Of a stretch of DNA of 64,000 nucleotides, positions 36,490 to 48,994 are shown piece by piece. The position numbers and the translations under genes were made by a program. Position 1 is the stretch's first letter. Each line of letters begins with the position of its first letter. Source of the DNA: Gracilaria vermiculophylla (Eukaryota; Rhodophyta; Florideophyceae; Gracilariales; Gracilariaceae); NCBI GenBank assembly GCA_019155205.2, contig JAHNZQ020003146.1:654405-718404 (forward strand), in the 5' to 3' direction. Below the pieces are notes generated by a model, which saw nothing but the letters and a program-made list of their open reading frames with translations, did no database searches and was not told the DNA's origin.

Positions 36490-37827
36490 TGCAATACCCC
36501 AAAAGGAAGAGTACAACGAAAGATGTTCAGAACCTTTTTCTCTCGAGATGGTTCTAAGGCAGAGCTTTCCTCAAACGAAGCATAAGAACCAGGCGTAACT
36601 CTGGGGCCAATCCGTCGCATCGGATGTAGTAGAGTGGATCCGAAGGTGATTTTGTCCCTGAAGAATTGTATAGTCCAGATTTATTATGAATACTTAATGT
36701 GGGTAGTTAGACGAGTGTACAGTATTGAGACCTGTCGAGACGAGCTCCCGGCATGGTACTTAATTTGCCGGTCGCGCTCCACCTCTGAGGAAAGTAAACC
36801 AAGCACCCTTGAGTCTTCCCCCACTTTTTCCGATTGAAGACTCTTGTCGAAAGCCTTCAGGTTTCTAAGCCACCGATCCCGAGGTTGCCTCATAGCATCG
36901 ACTGCAAGAGCATTGTCCGCCCAGTGAACTCCCCCCTCCACTTGGTGCTTGCAGACCTCGTTTCAGGACTCCCCACGCTTGTGACCGTGATTACCGGAGA
37001 CCACCTTTAAGAACTCGCGCCTTTCGAGTAATGAAATACTTCTAACGGACGTTTTGCGAAATCACCTCGGAAAAATAACTGACGATTCTACAACGGATGC
37101 AGGAGGAAAGACAAATGGAGAAAGCCGGGATCCAGCAAATCCTTTGATTGAAGAAGTTTCCGTGGGTTCCATGAGATGTCCTTGTATGATATCGGACTAT
37201 CTCGGCGCGGCCGGGTACTATCTTGGACTACGCGGGTATCGGGCAAGCCGCGTTGAGCGGGTGGCGGATATTCTCCGAATAGAGATGAACTGGAGGTTCG
37301 GTGAGACTGACCTCGTAAGAGAACGAACCAGAAAAAAGGAAAGAACATTCCAGACAATGGTTCTCGGCGTAACAGGCAGTTGACTTTAAAAGTCCACGGG
37401 GTACCCCCCCACGATGGGGAGAGTCACCCGCATGGGCGGCACGTTCAGACCGAAGATCCCGCTTGGTGTGGTTTACAGGGCGTAACGGCCGAAGTGCCGT
37501 CGCGTTAAGTACTGTATCGCTATGGTCGAAATCGGCATAATAACTAAAGAAAAATATGTCAAAAGTACTAGAAAACCGTGCAAGCAGGTGCCATCCGGCA
37601 CCCAAACTGTAGCCCTTGAGCCGTGCGCAGTCGCCGTGCGCCTGCCGGGAAGCCGTCCGGCGTGTATACTATGTAGCCCGACACGCGCTGGGTCGGCTGC
37701 TACGGATTTCATCGTGCAAACGGATGTAAATCGCGCCTGCGACGTCAACCGTTTTCGTACCTACAGCCTAACTGGAATCCGGTGAATCGTCAAAAAGCCA
37801 AGAAAACCCTCCATAGAGGCTCTGGCA
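36490..37827 (-). repeat. R2 repeat, copy 1 (interrupted by a solo LTR)
   Basis: Non-coding repeat that matches, in inverse orientation, the sequence at 47948-48788, for example cggccgcgccgagatagtccgatat here against gggccgcgccgagatagcccgatat there. Without the inserted LTR (36625-37092 plus its target duplication) it is about 865 bp. In its own orientation it begins near TGCCAGAGCC (37827) and ends GGGGTATTGCA (36490). TG...CA termini and size suggest a solo LTR of an unidentified retrotransposon family, but no target duplication is evident. Small frames inside are not conserved between copies. Confidence 0.6.
36625..37092 (+). repeat. Solo gypsy-family LTR (copy F) with target duplication
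   Basis: A 468-bp LTR reading TGTAGTAGAGTGG ... TGACGATTCTACA, homologous to the 553-bp LTRs of the gypsy element to the right but in plus orientation and with internal deletions. It is flanked by tcgga (36620-36624) and acgga (37093-37097), a 4/5 match to the 5-bp target duplications of this family, and it splits R2 copy 1. No internal retrotransposon sequence adjoins it, so it is a solo LTR left by recombination. Confidence 0.75.
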
Positions 37828-40800
37828 CCTCAGTGCTCAGCAATGGTCTTGTCGATTTGAAAACAAGCTATGCAGTTACAAAACTATCGCGAAACAGCTG
37901 CTGCAGAGCGTAGCAAAAGGATAGTACGTGTAATTCAATGACCCCTAAGCGAAGAAAACCATAAAAACGTTCGAAAGCTTTTCCTGCTGAGGCAGATCGG
38001 CGATCAATTGGGCTCGCAAGAGCAGAGGGACTGCGTTGGTTTGTAAGGCCAAGCCCATCTTTTCTGTACTTGGCAAGAGAGGCATGGAAGCAGATCCAGA
38101 CAAGGAGGTCATATGAGGCCTGGGCTGATCCTCAAATGAGGGATGCGGAAGAGAAGTAGCAGGGGCCGCAAGACTCGCGTGTCTCACGAGTAGGGAGTAT
38201 ACCATAGTAGTGGGAGAATTCCAGCAAGGAGATAAGTATACAGCAAAGCTAGTATAATGAACCTTACATAATGACGAGCACAAGGTAACCTGTAAACGTG
38301 TTTTCAAGTATGGGCCCTCTCAACGTTCGAGGCGGATGAGCTACCGTGCGCCACAGAATGTCCCTCGAAAAGAAGTGAGGAGTGTATATCGCCACAAGCG
38401 GAAGATGTAGAGCCGAAATAGTGGTTGTAGTTAACTGAACGTGGAAGCAGCTAACAACTTTACGACAAACAATGTTCTCGAGTGGGCAGTTGCACTTTCT
38501 TGGCCGCAGATGAGAAGCAACTTGTTGTCAAACAAATACATGTGGCGGCCTAGCGATGATTTGTTGCGGAAAATGCTGCTCTCAAGCATACCATGGCTTG
38601 TAGTGCATCGGACGAGAGAAGACGTTCGTTTCGAAGCAAATATTCCAAGAGACTGACATACCGTAAGTTGTACTCCTCCAAAAACGCTCATATAAAGGGC
38701 GAGAAATACAGGCCCTTTGACGTTCTTTCAGCATTCTTCAAAACCTTGGGCGAGGGTATACCAGTTCGCTCCGAGACCTGTATCGGATGTGGCTTATGGA
38801 TGAGACAGATTTTGATGTCACATGGAGCCAAGCCCCAAACGTTATAGGATCCAACGAACTCTGAACATTTCGGACGCAGACTACAGCAGAACATCAGTAG
38901 AATAGACAAACACAGTGCCGCATTTATTGCGTGCTCTATTTCTGCTTTGTAAGCTTCACCTTTTTTCATTGTTGCTGGTAAGTTACCAATAACCAGATGG
39001 CTGCAGCCTCTACTGAAGGTATAAAAAGAATGCAGTCCTATGACGGAAATCTTCGCCTACTCGGACTGGCTTCCACAGAAATCAGTACCCAAATGCATAG
39101 ATCATGGGTTTATGAATATGGATAAACTTCTTGCATTTGTCAGACATGAGAACGATAATATTCGAAAGCAGGTGCCTGAATCCTAGTGTTATCTCTTCTC
39201 CTTTGACAAGCACTTGTCGCGGAAGGGACTTAGATTGGTCTTAGAATGCGAAAAGGAAGAATATCTTTCGCTCTATTAAGCCTCCAAATACCTATCACTT
39301 TCTTCAATCTTGTTACTGCGGTTTCGGCAAGTCTTTCAAGGAGAAAATGTGATAAATAAGATACTAAGTACATAAAAAATTGATGTCTTCCACTCCTTCA
39401 ATGCAATTTAATTTTGTATGCACACCCTACACATACAATAGAACTACTTTCACTCACCTGAAATTTTTGTTTGCCGGCAGGGGACCATTGCGGTATAATT
39501 ATTTTTTCCTCTAGATACTCAAGAATTTGAAGCCGTCGGATACTGTTGTAAAATGTATCTTGCCCACCATAACACCCTAAAGACTACCGTTTATTCGGAA
39601 TAGACACATTGATGCATAAGTGGGATCAAGAATTCTTTCATTCATCAATCAACGTGGTAGTTGTACGGTAAAAGCTGAACACTTACCAAATCTCTTTCAG
39701 AATGCAAGTACTGCTTACAGAATTATAAAGCAAACAATCATCCCAGTCGAAATCGAAATGGATCTGGAAGCCCATCGGGAGAGCCGACAACTTACTTCCA
39801 TTCTCATAGATTCTGGAGCACCGGCAGGACGGAAACCGTTTCACAGATGCTGAAAGATCAGGACTGAAGAAAAAGAGAAAGACATGAAAGACGGATGGCA
39901 ATTAAGCGCTGCGGGGCTTAAGCAAAAGCAAAAGGTGTTGAAGAAACAGAAAAAGAGATATCGGTGCTGGAGATGGACAGGAAAATCACAAAGATAAGCA
40001 TAGAGCGCGAGAAGAGAGACAACGGTATATTTTGCAGAACGGTCCACCAGGCCTGTGTTCGCGGTTGCCGTCCATATCAAAGAGAAATCGAGCGCAAATT
40101 TAAAAAAAAACATAAAGCACACAAAACCGCATTGAAAATGGTTGCAAAGATAGCAGAAGACCTTGTATGCTCTGCAATTGGCTTCCATATATGTTTAGAG
40201 TTAGCGGTCTTTTGTTGTTTGCGTAGCTTGCGAGTGGCAACAACAATCTCGCTGGTTTTGCATGCTGTTCAAGCAGACTCTGAAATTACAAATAGAAGTA
40301 AATAAAAAATAGTCGCTGAAAAGATTGCGCTCAGTTGTGCTGTACAAAACGGGACGGTTTCCAAGATTTTTGAAGTCTGGTGAAAGATTTTCATCCTTTT
40401 TTTTTAAACAAAAGGTACACGCAAATAATCTTTCTGCAGAATTGACTACCTTAATGGAGGTCAGCGAGGCAAAGGGAAAGTTGAGGGGATGGAAAGGACG
40501 TTCGCCAGCTCTGGCTAAGATTTACTTGGAGGTGACTACAGGCCACCTTATACAGTGACAAACTTGCATCAACTCGATCAGAGCGTTACCTACACTACGA
40601 GGCAGAGACAATCAATGGTACCAATCATATTTACGCATTAAAGTTATGTGTTACTCACAATTATAGCTACAATGTTACCCACAACTCAAAACGGCTGACA
40701 ACAACAAAGCACAACAAGGCACAAGTGATGCACAACGAGGCACAACAGTTAGGTAAACTCACCAGAGCATGGCAGTGCACAAATTTACGTATCCTGCATG

Positions 40801-40974
40801 TCATCCTAGTCCGGTTCCATACACAAGCAGCTTCCACGTTACACCTTAGTCATCATATTACAGCATCACGTCACTGCTTTCACAATGGCTGACATTCCAG
40901 TTCATCGATATAGGTCAGGAACAGCATATGCGCTGCGACAGCATGAAAAGTAGCTCATTCCTGCTAAGATCACC
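37828..40974. other. AT-rich region without recognisable genes
   Basis: About 3.1 kb. Frames up to 120 codons (37945-38307 minus, 39964-40305 plus, 40325-40558 plus) have no motif I recognise, and their codon pattern gives no support. A Lys/Glu-rich segment at 39850-40130 is reminiscent of the charged repeat at the far right end of the window. An A/C-rich micro-repeat (gcacaac-aggcacaa) lies at 40700-40755 and could belong to the 3' end or LTR of the neighbouring copia fragment. Confidence 0.35.
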
Positions 40975-41455
40975 CCTTTGCTTCTAACTTCAGAACTCTA
41001 GGGAGAGTAAGCCGCCTGCACTTCTGAACTTCTCCAATTTCACTCTGCCCAATGGATTGCTTAGCATTTCTGCAACCATATCATCTGTGGAACAGTAATG
41101 CTACACAATGGACGTTTTCTGCAAATCCTCACGCGTGAAGTGATAACGGATATCAATTTGTTTGGTTCGTTTGTATATCACTCCGTTCCTAGCAAGATCA
41201 ATGCAGCCTTGATTGTCCACATACACGGTAGTGGGTTCAACCACTAGCTTCGTCGAATCCTTTACATGCAGTCCAAGAGCTTTTCCAGTGCCACTCCACA
41301 GGCACCTCAGCCAAATACCTTCCTCCGTCCCAGAACACAGACTTACTTACTCTGCCTCAGAACTGGACAGCGTGACCACCTGTTGCTGACGCGAGCTCCA
41401 CGACACTGCACCACCACACATGAGAAACATGTAGCCGCTGGTTGACTTGCGATTG
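40975..41455 (-). pseudogene. Ty1/copia RNase H fragment
   Basis: Minus-strand reading gives the classic copia RNase H end across a few stops: KSTSGYMFL, AVSWSSRQQQ, TLSSSEAE (active-site Glu), then TVYVDNQGCIDLA (active-site Asp), KQIDIRYHF, DDMVAEMLSNPLGRVK. It begins directly at the broken end of the gypsy element (about 41455) and lacks integrase and the rest of RT. Several in-frame stops make it inactive. Confidence 0.8.
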
Positions 41456-41465
41456 TTCTTGTCTC

Positions 41466-44002
41466 CTGCCCAAAGACCATCACCTCAGGGAGTCCGCTAA
41501 ACTTCCCACCAGGCTCAGAGCATTTCAAGCATTCTCTTTTGGATTCTTCTTTCTTGTCGGAGTTCTCGATGACTAGACAAAGAATAGTGTCCTCCAAAGG
41601 TAATTTGTCTCATCCTTCGGTAGAAATACACAACAGAGCGTCAACCGCGTGTTGTTTTATGCCCAGGCGGTGGACAACGTCAAACGCATACTCCAGGAGG
41701 CGTACTTTTCTTCTCTCCAGGCGACCGGAAGCATCGGTCAAGGAAAGTATCCCATTTACTGGTGCATTGTCAGTCCCCAGGGTGAAACGCGCGCCTTCCA
41801 GGTATGGCTGTAAAAGCAACACCGTCCATCCAATAGCGGGACATTCGTGCTCCAAGGTGCAAAAATTCCGTTCCGTTAGTGAAAGCCTGCACTAAAGTAT
41901 CCTTCAGGCTGAAGTCTACTTCGAATTGTTCCTGTAAGAGGACACATCCGACCTGATATTTACAGGGGTCTGGGTCCAGCAGCATTCGGCTGTTCCGCTT
42001 CAGGAGAACCCAAATCGTTGGGTCTAATAGTCTCCTTTTCAAGGTGTTAACGGCTTCAATCTCGTCGTCCGTCAGGATACCCAATTGCGTCGGCTTGTCC
42101 TTCTTAAAGAGGCGATATAACGGCGCCGCAATACTGGACAATTTCGGCACTAACCTCAGAAAGGCATTACACAACCCCAGGAAGGAGCGGAGCTCCATCT
42201 GGATTGTGGGAGGGTGAGCTTCCTTTATGGAATCTTGAGTTTTTGTGTAAACCTCTGGGTGGCCCGCGAGCAAATTGTGCCCTAGAAGGTGCATCAAGAG
42301 CATTAAAAAAGAAACACTTACCCAGCTTCAAGGTGAGTCCAGCATCCTCCAGGAGTTGACGCACGTGCTTACCACGCATAAAGAGCTCCTCCACGCTGCG
42401 GGAGTATATATTGACATTGCCAATATACACCAGGGTGTACTTCAATTTCATGTTCGACAGGATTATGCCCACTGCTCGTTGAAATAGAGCGCGTGCATTC
42501 TTCAATCCAAATGGAATCCTTAGGAGTCTGAAAAACCGACAGTGGGAGGTGAACATTGTCTAATCTTCACAGAGGTCATCCCTTTCAATTCAATAATAGC
42601 CACTACTGGCATGCAGCCTGAAAAAACCGGACGCATCACCTAAGGAGTCAATGCATTCATCCAGACGAGGTATCGGACACAAATCGCGTACCGTCCACTC
42701 GCTGAGGCGTCTATAGTTGATTCAGAACCCCAAGGAGCCCTTTTTCTTTCTCGCAAACACCACCGGGGAGGTCCATTTGGAATTGGGGGGCTCGAGAACC
42801 CCGTTTTCCAGCATCCGGTGGACATCATCGAGTTCGATACCACTCGTATAAGGCCCGGCTCTCCTCGGGAGTTGGCGAATAGGATTCCCATCAGGTTTGA
42901 ACTGGATCCGATGCTTGGCTAGGCTCACATGACCGAGAGATCTAAACGACATGTCTTCAAAAGCGAATAACATATCCACTATCCTACGGTGATAGTTTTC
43001 GACATCTTTGCAAATTTGGAGCTTCTCCTGCCAAGGGGCAGGCTTCTCTTTTTCTGATGGGGTCGATACCGCTTCGGATTCTATTGTGGCGATAGCATCG
43101 TGTTGATCCCAGCCATCCATTTGAGGAAGATAAGCCAGTCACGCAGAGGCTGATAATGCCAATCCAACGACAGATCTTTTCTGGAGCCGTAAAGGCGACT
43201 CCTTCAGGTCGGAAAGCACGACCCTGAAGGGAATTTTCGGCACCATTTACATAGCGCCAGTCGCCCTCATGTAGTGCTTCCTCGTCGTCCGATGTGCACT
43301 CCCGTGTAGGAATGAAAGGCCAAATGCAGAGGCCTACACCCAAACTTCGGCCTGACTCCTCGCGGATATTTCGATACTCTTCACCACCCGAAACTTCTTC
43401 GACTGCATCTTTTTTGGAATATAACCTCCTTGGCGCGCATGGGCCTCAGGTCCCGGAGACGCGGACACGATACCTACAGAGGTCACGTCATGAAACTTCA
43501 CTTTCCGCATACGTGGGTATATTGCACGTACATTCCGATCCACAAAGGAGGTTCCCAATCTGCATTGTGCTGCCACATTTGTCGCCATTAGGAGCCAAAT
43601 CTTCACCTGTTGCGAGATGAGCCGGAGGTACAAGGGTAACGCTTCGAAGATGTTCAATGCTGGACCTGACGCGTCTCGCATCGTAGAGAGCTTGCCAGTC
43701 TTCAAGGAGCCGAGAGTAGACAGCGGGAGCACTTCAGCGTGCACTAGGTTGAGGCACGCTCCAGTGTCGTCAATAGCGCGCACCGTTATGGAGGCGAATG
43801 GGTAACATCCTATGGAGGCAAACACCTTATAATTCTCACGGTTTAGCATGCCAACAGAGTCCTGAAAGGTGTAAGATGGATCCAAATGGATTTGGGGGTC
43901 CGCCGGGTCTGCATCGACCGTGCAGATGGCTTCTACCCCTTTTCTAACGGCGACCTCCATGGGGCCGAGGCTTGGCGGTAAGAAGCCACGCGGAGCCTCC
44001 AC
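41466..44002 (-). pseudogene. Gyp1 pol remnant (protease, RT, RNase H)
   Basis: Protease active site is read as IDDTGACLNLV at about 43770 in the frame 43334-44002. RT follows in frames 42640-43120 and 42167-42556; the catalytic Y-x-D-D box has decayed to YIGN, so RT is inactive. RNase H is read across 41343-42303 with stops. Region 43120-43340 shows a frameshift between protease and RT. The intact junction here (Gyp2 has a solo LTR at the corresponding place) shows the pre-insertion sequence cacga. Confidence 0.8.
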
Positions 44003-44178
44003 GCGTGACCCTGAGGGATTTTCTGGTTGGAATGGATCTGAGGTCTAGTAGGGGACGACTGCTGCGGTTGTGCTTTGGGATGCTACATGTTACCTTGAGG
44101 TGCAAACGGTTTGCGTACTGGGCCGTGCAGTGGTGGCACACATGCGAGTGAGGCAGGCTGCACTCTAGCCGGAACGTG

Positions 44179-46163
44179 TTATCCGTAGTTTCCTTGAGGG
44201 AAGCGGATATCGTGATACGCGATTCGATAACTTTCGCTCTCCGTCGGTATGTCCATCAGGTCCTGGAAATTCTTCTCCCATTCTTGGAGGATGGCGGCTT
44301 TCATTGCTGGGGTGAGGGTAGTACAGTGTATTGGCTCTCGAGACAAGCAAATCCTGCAAAGCGATGGGTAGCCCCAAGGGTTAGCAAATCGGACACTCCT
44401 GTAAGATCCTGCCATAGCGTACGAGGTAGGAGAAGTGAGTATCCTTGTCGTAGACGGTTCTTCCTGAGGTGAGATATACGTGAGAGCATGAGCCTTTTGC
44501 TCGCCCTCGAGCGTGAGCTCGTCGACCTCCCTTAAAGTGCGGGTGTCCAACGTAGGGGCAGATGCCCGATGGTTCCTTAAGGCCATTTGTTTGTACGAAA
44601 GTGGAGTGTGGCTGCGACAAACGGAACCGTGGGTTCCTTTATAGTATCCCGCAAGGCGTGTTAGCTCCTTATAGGTGGTTCTCGTGTGCATTATCGAGTG
44701 ATTGCACATCCTGGCCGGCATTGAGGGAAGGAGTTCCTCGACCAACAACGAGTTCAACCGCTGTTCGAAGTACACGTTCCCACACCGTAAGGTCTTCGCC
44801 CAAAGCTCTTGCGAGAACTCCGCCTCGCTCATTCCCCTATTCTGCCTATAGGAGATCACTTCAGCATCAGCATCGGCTATCACCTCGTCCGATGCGTACC
44901 TTTTGAGGACGAGATTTACCACCTCCTGGTACGTCGTCAAGATCTTCGTTCCAGGACCATCTACAATGTTGCGTTCCCTTGTGAGGTATGGCGGCATCAG
45001 CGAGTGCGCTTCACGTGTGAGGTAGAACTGAAAGCACCAGACGGCGGCACTTTCATGGTCACTAATGCTATTACACGCTGAACTGAAGCGTGTGAGAAAA
45101 GTCAACACGGAGATGGGGTTTTCACCAGAGAAAGAGTGCTTTTTCATTCAAATATCCATGCGGCGCTGATTGTTCGTGACTCGTTTAGCGAGCAACGCGT
45201 GGTAAAGAGTGAAGCGATCATTCATTCTGTAGATGTCATACTCCACCACTTTGGCGAAGAGGTCGTTAAGCGGGACGACCTTTCTGACCTTCCTGCGTTT
45301 CTCCTCGGGAGGTATACTGTCCTCCGAGCTGAAGCTGTTTACGGGTTCAGAGTCTGAGCTTCTATCCGAATCCGTGTCTCGGTTTCTGCTTTTCTTCCTC
45401 CGTTTCTTTCGGCGTCTTTCCTGAAGGTTGTCTAGGTGCATGACGATACCCCCGCTATCGCGATACACCCGGGAGTATCCTGTACTTTTCTCCTTGTGTG
45501 AAGGACTACGCGACCGGTATCCTGTCCTCCTCTGTGGAGCGACAGATCCAGACAGTTCATAACAATATTACTGAGATGCTCCCATTTACCTCCGGCAGTA
45601 TCCTTCCCTACCCTGACGTAAGCGGTGGCAGTATCCTGTCATTTTCTGCCGGCGGTCACCCTAGGTATTGATAGAGGAAGCATCTCCTTTACGGAAAAAT
45701 GACTTTGAAACGCCGTTGCGGGAAGCAGCTGCGTGGTTTGGGAACAAACCTCCACACGCATAACATCTGAGCTGACATCTAGGAAAAGGTCCGAATCCAC
45801 CGAGGCATCCAAAGCATGGTGAGCACTCTTCGTTGCGCTTTTCTCCACGAGGGTGTGGCGGTACGCACCGCAATGTGCCACAATACCAGCAGGAATGTTT
45901 ATGACCAGCTTATGTGAGAGCCAATCCGTAAGGCGCAGATCTAACGATTCTGAGAGGGAGTTAGCCCCCGGGTGTCCCTGTCCCTGCAGTTCTTGCACTG
46001 GTGGCTCCAGTGCCGTGTGCGGTTTATCAACCTCCGCGTCGGCGTTTCTCAGAGGCGTCGCAGGGAGTTTCGCTTGCCTTCGATCATGCACTCTCCTAAG
46101 GCGATTCCTGAAGCGCTGCAAAGCGGAGCCAGGACTCCTAACGAGACTTTTAGGACCCTCCAC
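44179..46163 (-). pseudogene. Gyp1 gag remnant
   Basis: Homologous along its length to the Gyp2 gag: N-terminal RRVHDRRQAK block, RRRKKRRKKSRNRD basic region with an acidic Ser stretch, LFAKVVEYD, MKKHSFSGENPISVL capsid-like block and the C-terminal CRICLSREPIHC motif. It is broken by a frameshifted segment between 45470 and 45640 and a stop after 45148. Confidence 0.8.
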
Positions 46164-46425
46164 TCTGACGGCCGTCTCCTGGAAAGCGCTGCGCGTGCTA
46201 TGCCCACTGACCGAATCGGTTGCTTGTGGGTCCTATTTAGAGGTTTCCATTCGGAGTTCTGAGGGATCCATGAGGGGAAGGTCGAGGGTGATTTCCTTCC
46301 ACTTCGGAATCCTCTTTATGAAAAATTTTACTGTTGGATTTCGATCTATGCAAACTAGAAACGCTGTTTTGACGTAACTCTTGCGATTCTTTTCGGAAAC
46401 TGACATTTGAAGTCGGGAGACCACT

Positions 46426-46883
46426 TGTGGTACCGTGAGTTTTCCTTTCGAGGTGGTAGTGCACAACGTCCGTTAGGAGTTTTGCGTGACTCCAAAGGCG
46501 CAAGTTCCTAAACGCGGTCTCCGTTGTTCGCTATCACGAGCCGAAGGGATCCTAAAAGCGGATCCGCAAACGCCAAGCGGAGAAGGGGGTTCGCTGGGCG
46601 CACAATGCCCCTACAGGAGCTGCTTCGAGGCGATCTGGGGATCGGCGGTTCAGAAACCTAAAAATGTTCAACGAGAGTCTCCAACGAGAAAAATAGATGA
46701 AGGCTCAAGGGTGCTTGGTTTACTTCCTCAGGGGTTGAACTCGACAGGCAGATTAAGTACCACGCCGGGAGCCCAACCCGGCAGGTCTCACTACTTTTGT
46801 TATTTCCTGCACGAATTTACGAAAAAATTTTAAATTCTACAAATTTTCAAGGACAGCATCATCTTAGGATCCAATGTACTACA
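46426..46883 (-). repeat. Gyp1 5' LTR (copy D)
   Basis: A 458-bp LTR with ends TGTGGTACCG and GTACTACA when read on the plus strand, in minus orientation, preceded on the internal side by the same PBS-like sequence as Gyp2 (agtcgggagacca ending at 46423, 2 nt from the LTR). It lacks about 95 bp present in the 553-bp LTRs, mainly near its R/U3 side. Confidence 0.8.
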
Positions 46884-47520
46884 TTTGTTATCCGTTCGAT
46901 GAAAGAACATGCTCCGAACAATTAAAGCTAATTGCAGCTCGTACACACATGCATTACAGTGAGTAATCGCTTATTTTGTCGCGCGGACGAATGCGGAAAG
47001 CTTAAACGTAATCTGAAGACATTGTTCCGCTCGGTAGATTGATATTACTAATGTTCGAGATGGGGAAGAAGTTGTGGTTGTTTTTCGTTAGCGTGAGGCT
47101 GGGCCCATAACCTCTAAAAAACGAAGTACTTTCTTGGCTTCATTGCTGTGGTTTTGGTACGAAGTACAGAGTACTAAGACCTGGTTAAATAGATAATTTT
47201 CTCGTCCAAGCATTCGCGGCCGGCGGTCATGGCGCCTGTGTTTGCATTTTGGCCAAGAACCCATTAGCGAATTCCCAGACTGTAAAATACAGACTGTTTC
47301 AAAAACATATAACATGTTGTGAAACTTCAAAAAACTACCAAATGTCTACTATACGTCTAGAAAAATGCATTTCAGAAAAAATTAAAGTCAAAAACCCGTT
47401 TCAAAAATATATGTTTTTCAGGAACAAACATTTGCTTATCGACGCTCAAAAGTTTATTTTGCATTCGTTTTGATGTATAACGCTAAAAAAACGTTTCGGC
47501 ATATAAGTGATGTACGTTTT
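46884..47520. other. Spacer between LTRs, nothing certain
   Basis: No gene recognised. The minus frame 47088-47330 has no motif. Sequence near 47365-47425 resembles 35865-35925, both in the neighbourhood of Tc1-type fossils. Confidence 0.3.
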
Positions 47521-48940
47521 TGTTCTACCTTCAGTTTTCCTTTCGAGTCAGTAGCGCACAACGTCCGTCTGGAATTTTTGGTGACTCCAAAGGCGCGAGT
47601 TCCTAAAGGTGGTCTCCGGTAATCCCGGTCACGAGCCTGGGGAATCCTGAAAGAGGTTCCGCAAGCACCAAGCGGATAAGGGGATTCATTTGGCGGACTA
47701 TGCTCCTTCAGGCGCTGCTATGAGGCAACTTGGAGATCAGCAGCTCAGAATCCTGAAGGCATTCTACAAGAGTCTCTAACCGGAAAGTGTAGAAGAAAAC
47801 TCAATGGTTCTTGGTTTACTTCCGTGAGAGGTGCGGATCACCTGGCAGATAACTTACAGAGCAGGGAACCCTCTCCGAAAAGTCTCACTACCGCACGTTA
47901 GTCTAACTACCTATATTAAGCAACGAAAATAATTCTAAATTCTGAATTGCAACGGGCTCCAGGGAGGTTTTCCCTTTGTACTTTGCCGATTTACTGGACT
48001 CGGGCTAGGCCGTATATATGAAAATGCTTAAGGTCGCTGGCGCGATTCACGTCCGTTTGCGCGCTGGATTCCGGAGTAACCGACCCGGCGCCTGTTGTGC
48101 GGCGTGGCACGCGCGAGGCAGCCGCGCGCAGCCCGCTGACTACACTATGAGCAGCAGCTGACATCTGCTTTACACGGATAATATAGGTTTTGGCTATTTT
48201 ATTTATTTAGATACTTCGGTCACCTCGGCCTTAAAGCTTTACTACTTGGCACACCAGCACTTCGGCTGTCGCAACCACTAATGCGCACCAAGCGCGATCT
48301 TTGTTCTGAACTTACAACCCATGCGGGAAACTCTCTCCACCTTGGAGAAATACGCCGTGGACTACAGAAGGCTACCGCCCATGATGCCAAGAACCATTGT
48401 CTGGACTGTTCTATCCTTCTTTCAGGTTTGAATGCGTACGAGCTCATCCCCATCAGACCTCCAGTTTACCCTATCGGACTACTTCCGCCATCCGCTCAAA
48501 GCGAATTGCCCGAAACCCGCGCGGCCCAATATACTACCGGGCCGCGCCGAGATAGCCCGATATATCACAGGGAATTCTCACCGAACATTACAAAAACTGC
48601 ATCAATCACGGGACTTGTCGGATCGCCGGTTTCTCTATTTGTCTTCCTCCTGCACCCGTTGCAACGGCTTCGCCTCGGAGTTACGCCCGGATCTTGTGCT
48701 TCGCCCAAGGAAGGCTCCGCCCCTAAAACATATCGCGAGAAGAAGCTTCGAACATCCTTAGTGGTAATTTCACCTTTGGGGTATTGCAATAAAAACCCTA
48801 TAATTCCCCAGGAGTATTGTTGCGCGCATGGGTCAAATAATACACCACGCAGCTTAGCTAATAGAATACAAACACTCCTTAAGAATCCTCCATTGTTAAA
48901 CTACAAAACAATATCAAATAAGGATCCACTGTACTTTTTT
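47521..48940 (-). repeat. Solo gypsy-family LTR (copy E), split by R2
   Basis: The first part (47521-47947) matches LTR sequence from TGT..TACC through the aggtggtctccgg, accaagcgg and ctcaa(t)ggttcttg blocks. The second part (about 48789-48940) matches the LTR end (aataatacaccacg..cagctta.ctaata and ccactgtact). Between them lies R2 copy 2. No internal gypsy sequence adjoins. It is the most diverged LTR in the window, hence probably an old insertion. Confidence 0.65.
47948..48788 (+). repeat. R2 repeat, copy 2
   Basis: An 841-bp non-coding repeat inserted in LTR E, ends TGCAACGGGC...GGGGTATTGCA, flanked on both sides by attgcaa (47946-47952 and 48783-48789), which may be duplication or overlap with the termini. 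Inverted relative to copy 1 about 10 kb away. Frames at 48281-48952 are not conserved in copy 1. Confidence 0.6.
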
Positions 48941-48994
48941 ATTTTTAGTTGAAAGTGTTACAGATTTCCAGCAATTCTTAATTCAGTTTTTGAG

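Larger units (their letters stand above)
41456..46883 (-). mobile_element. Gyp1: 3'-truncated Ty3/gypsy element
   Basis: Minus-strand element with 5' LTR (46426-46883), PBS, gag, protease, RT and RNase H. Integrase, chromodomain, 3' region and 3' LTR are missing; the sequence stops at about 41455-41465, where copia sequence begins. It belongs to the same family as Gyp2 (collinear, same protein blocks) but is much more degraded, with stops and frameshifts every few hundred bases. Confidence 0.85.

Noticed and set aside
36490..48788. The two inverted R2 copies as terminal inverted repeats of one 12-kb transposon
   Set aside because: R2 copy 2 lies inside a gypsy LTR and copy 1 is elsewhere in unrelated sequence; the enclosed DNA is a patchwork of independent elements.
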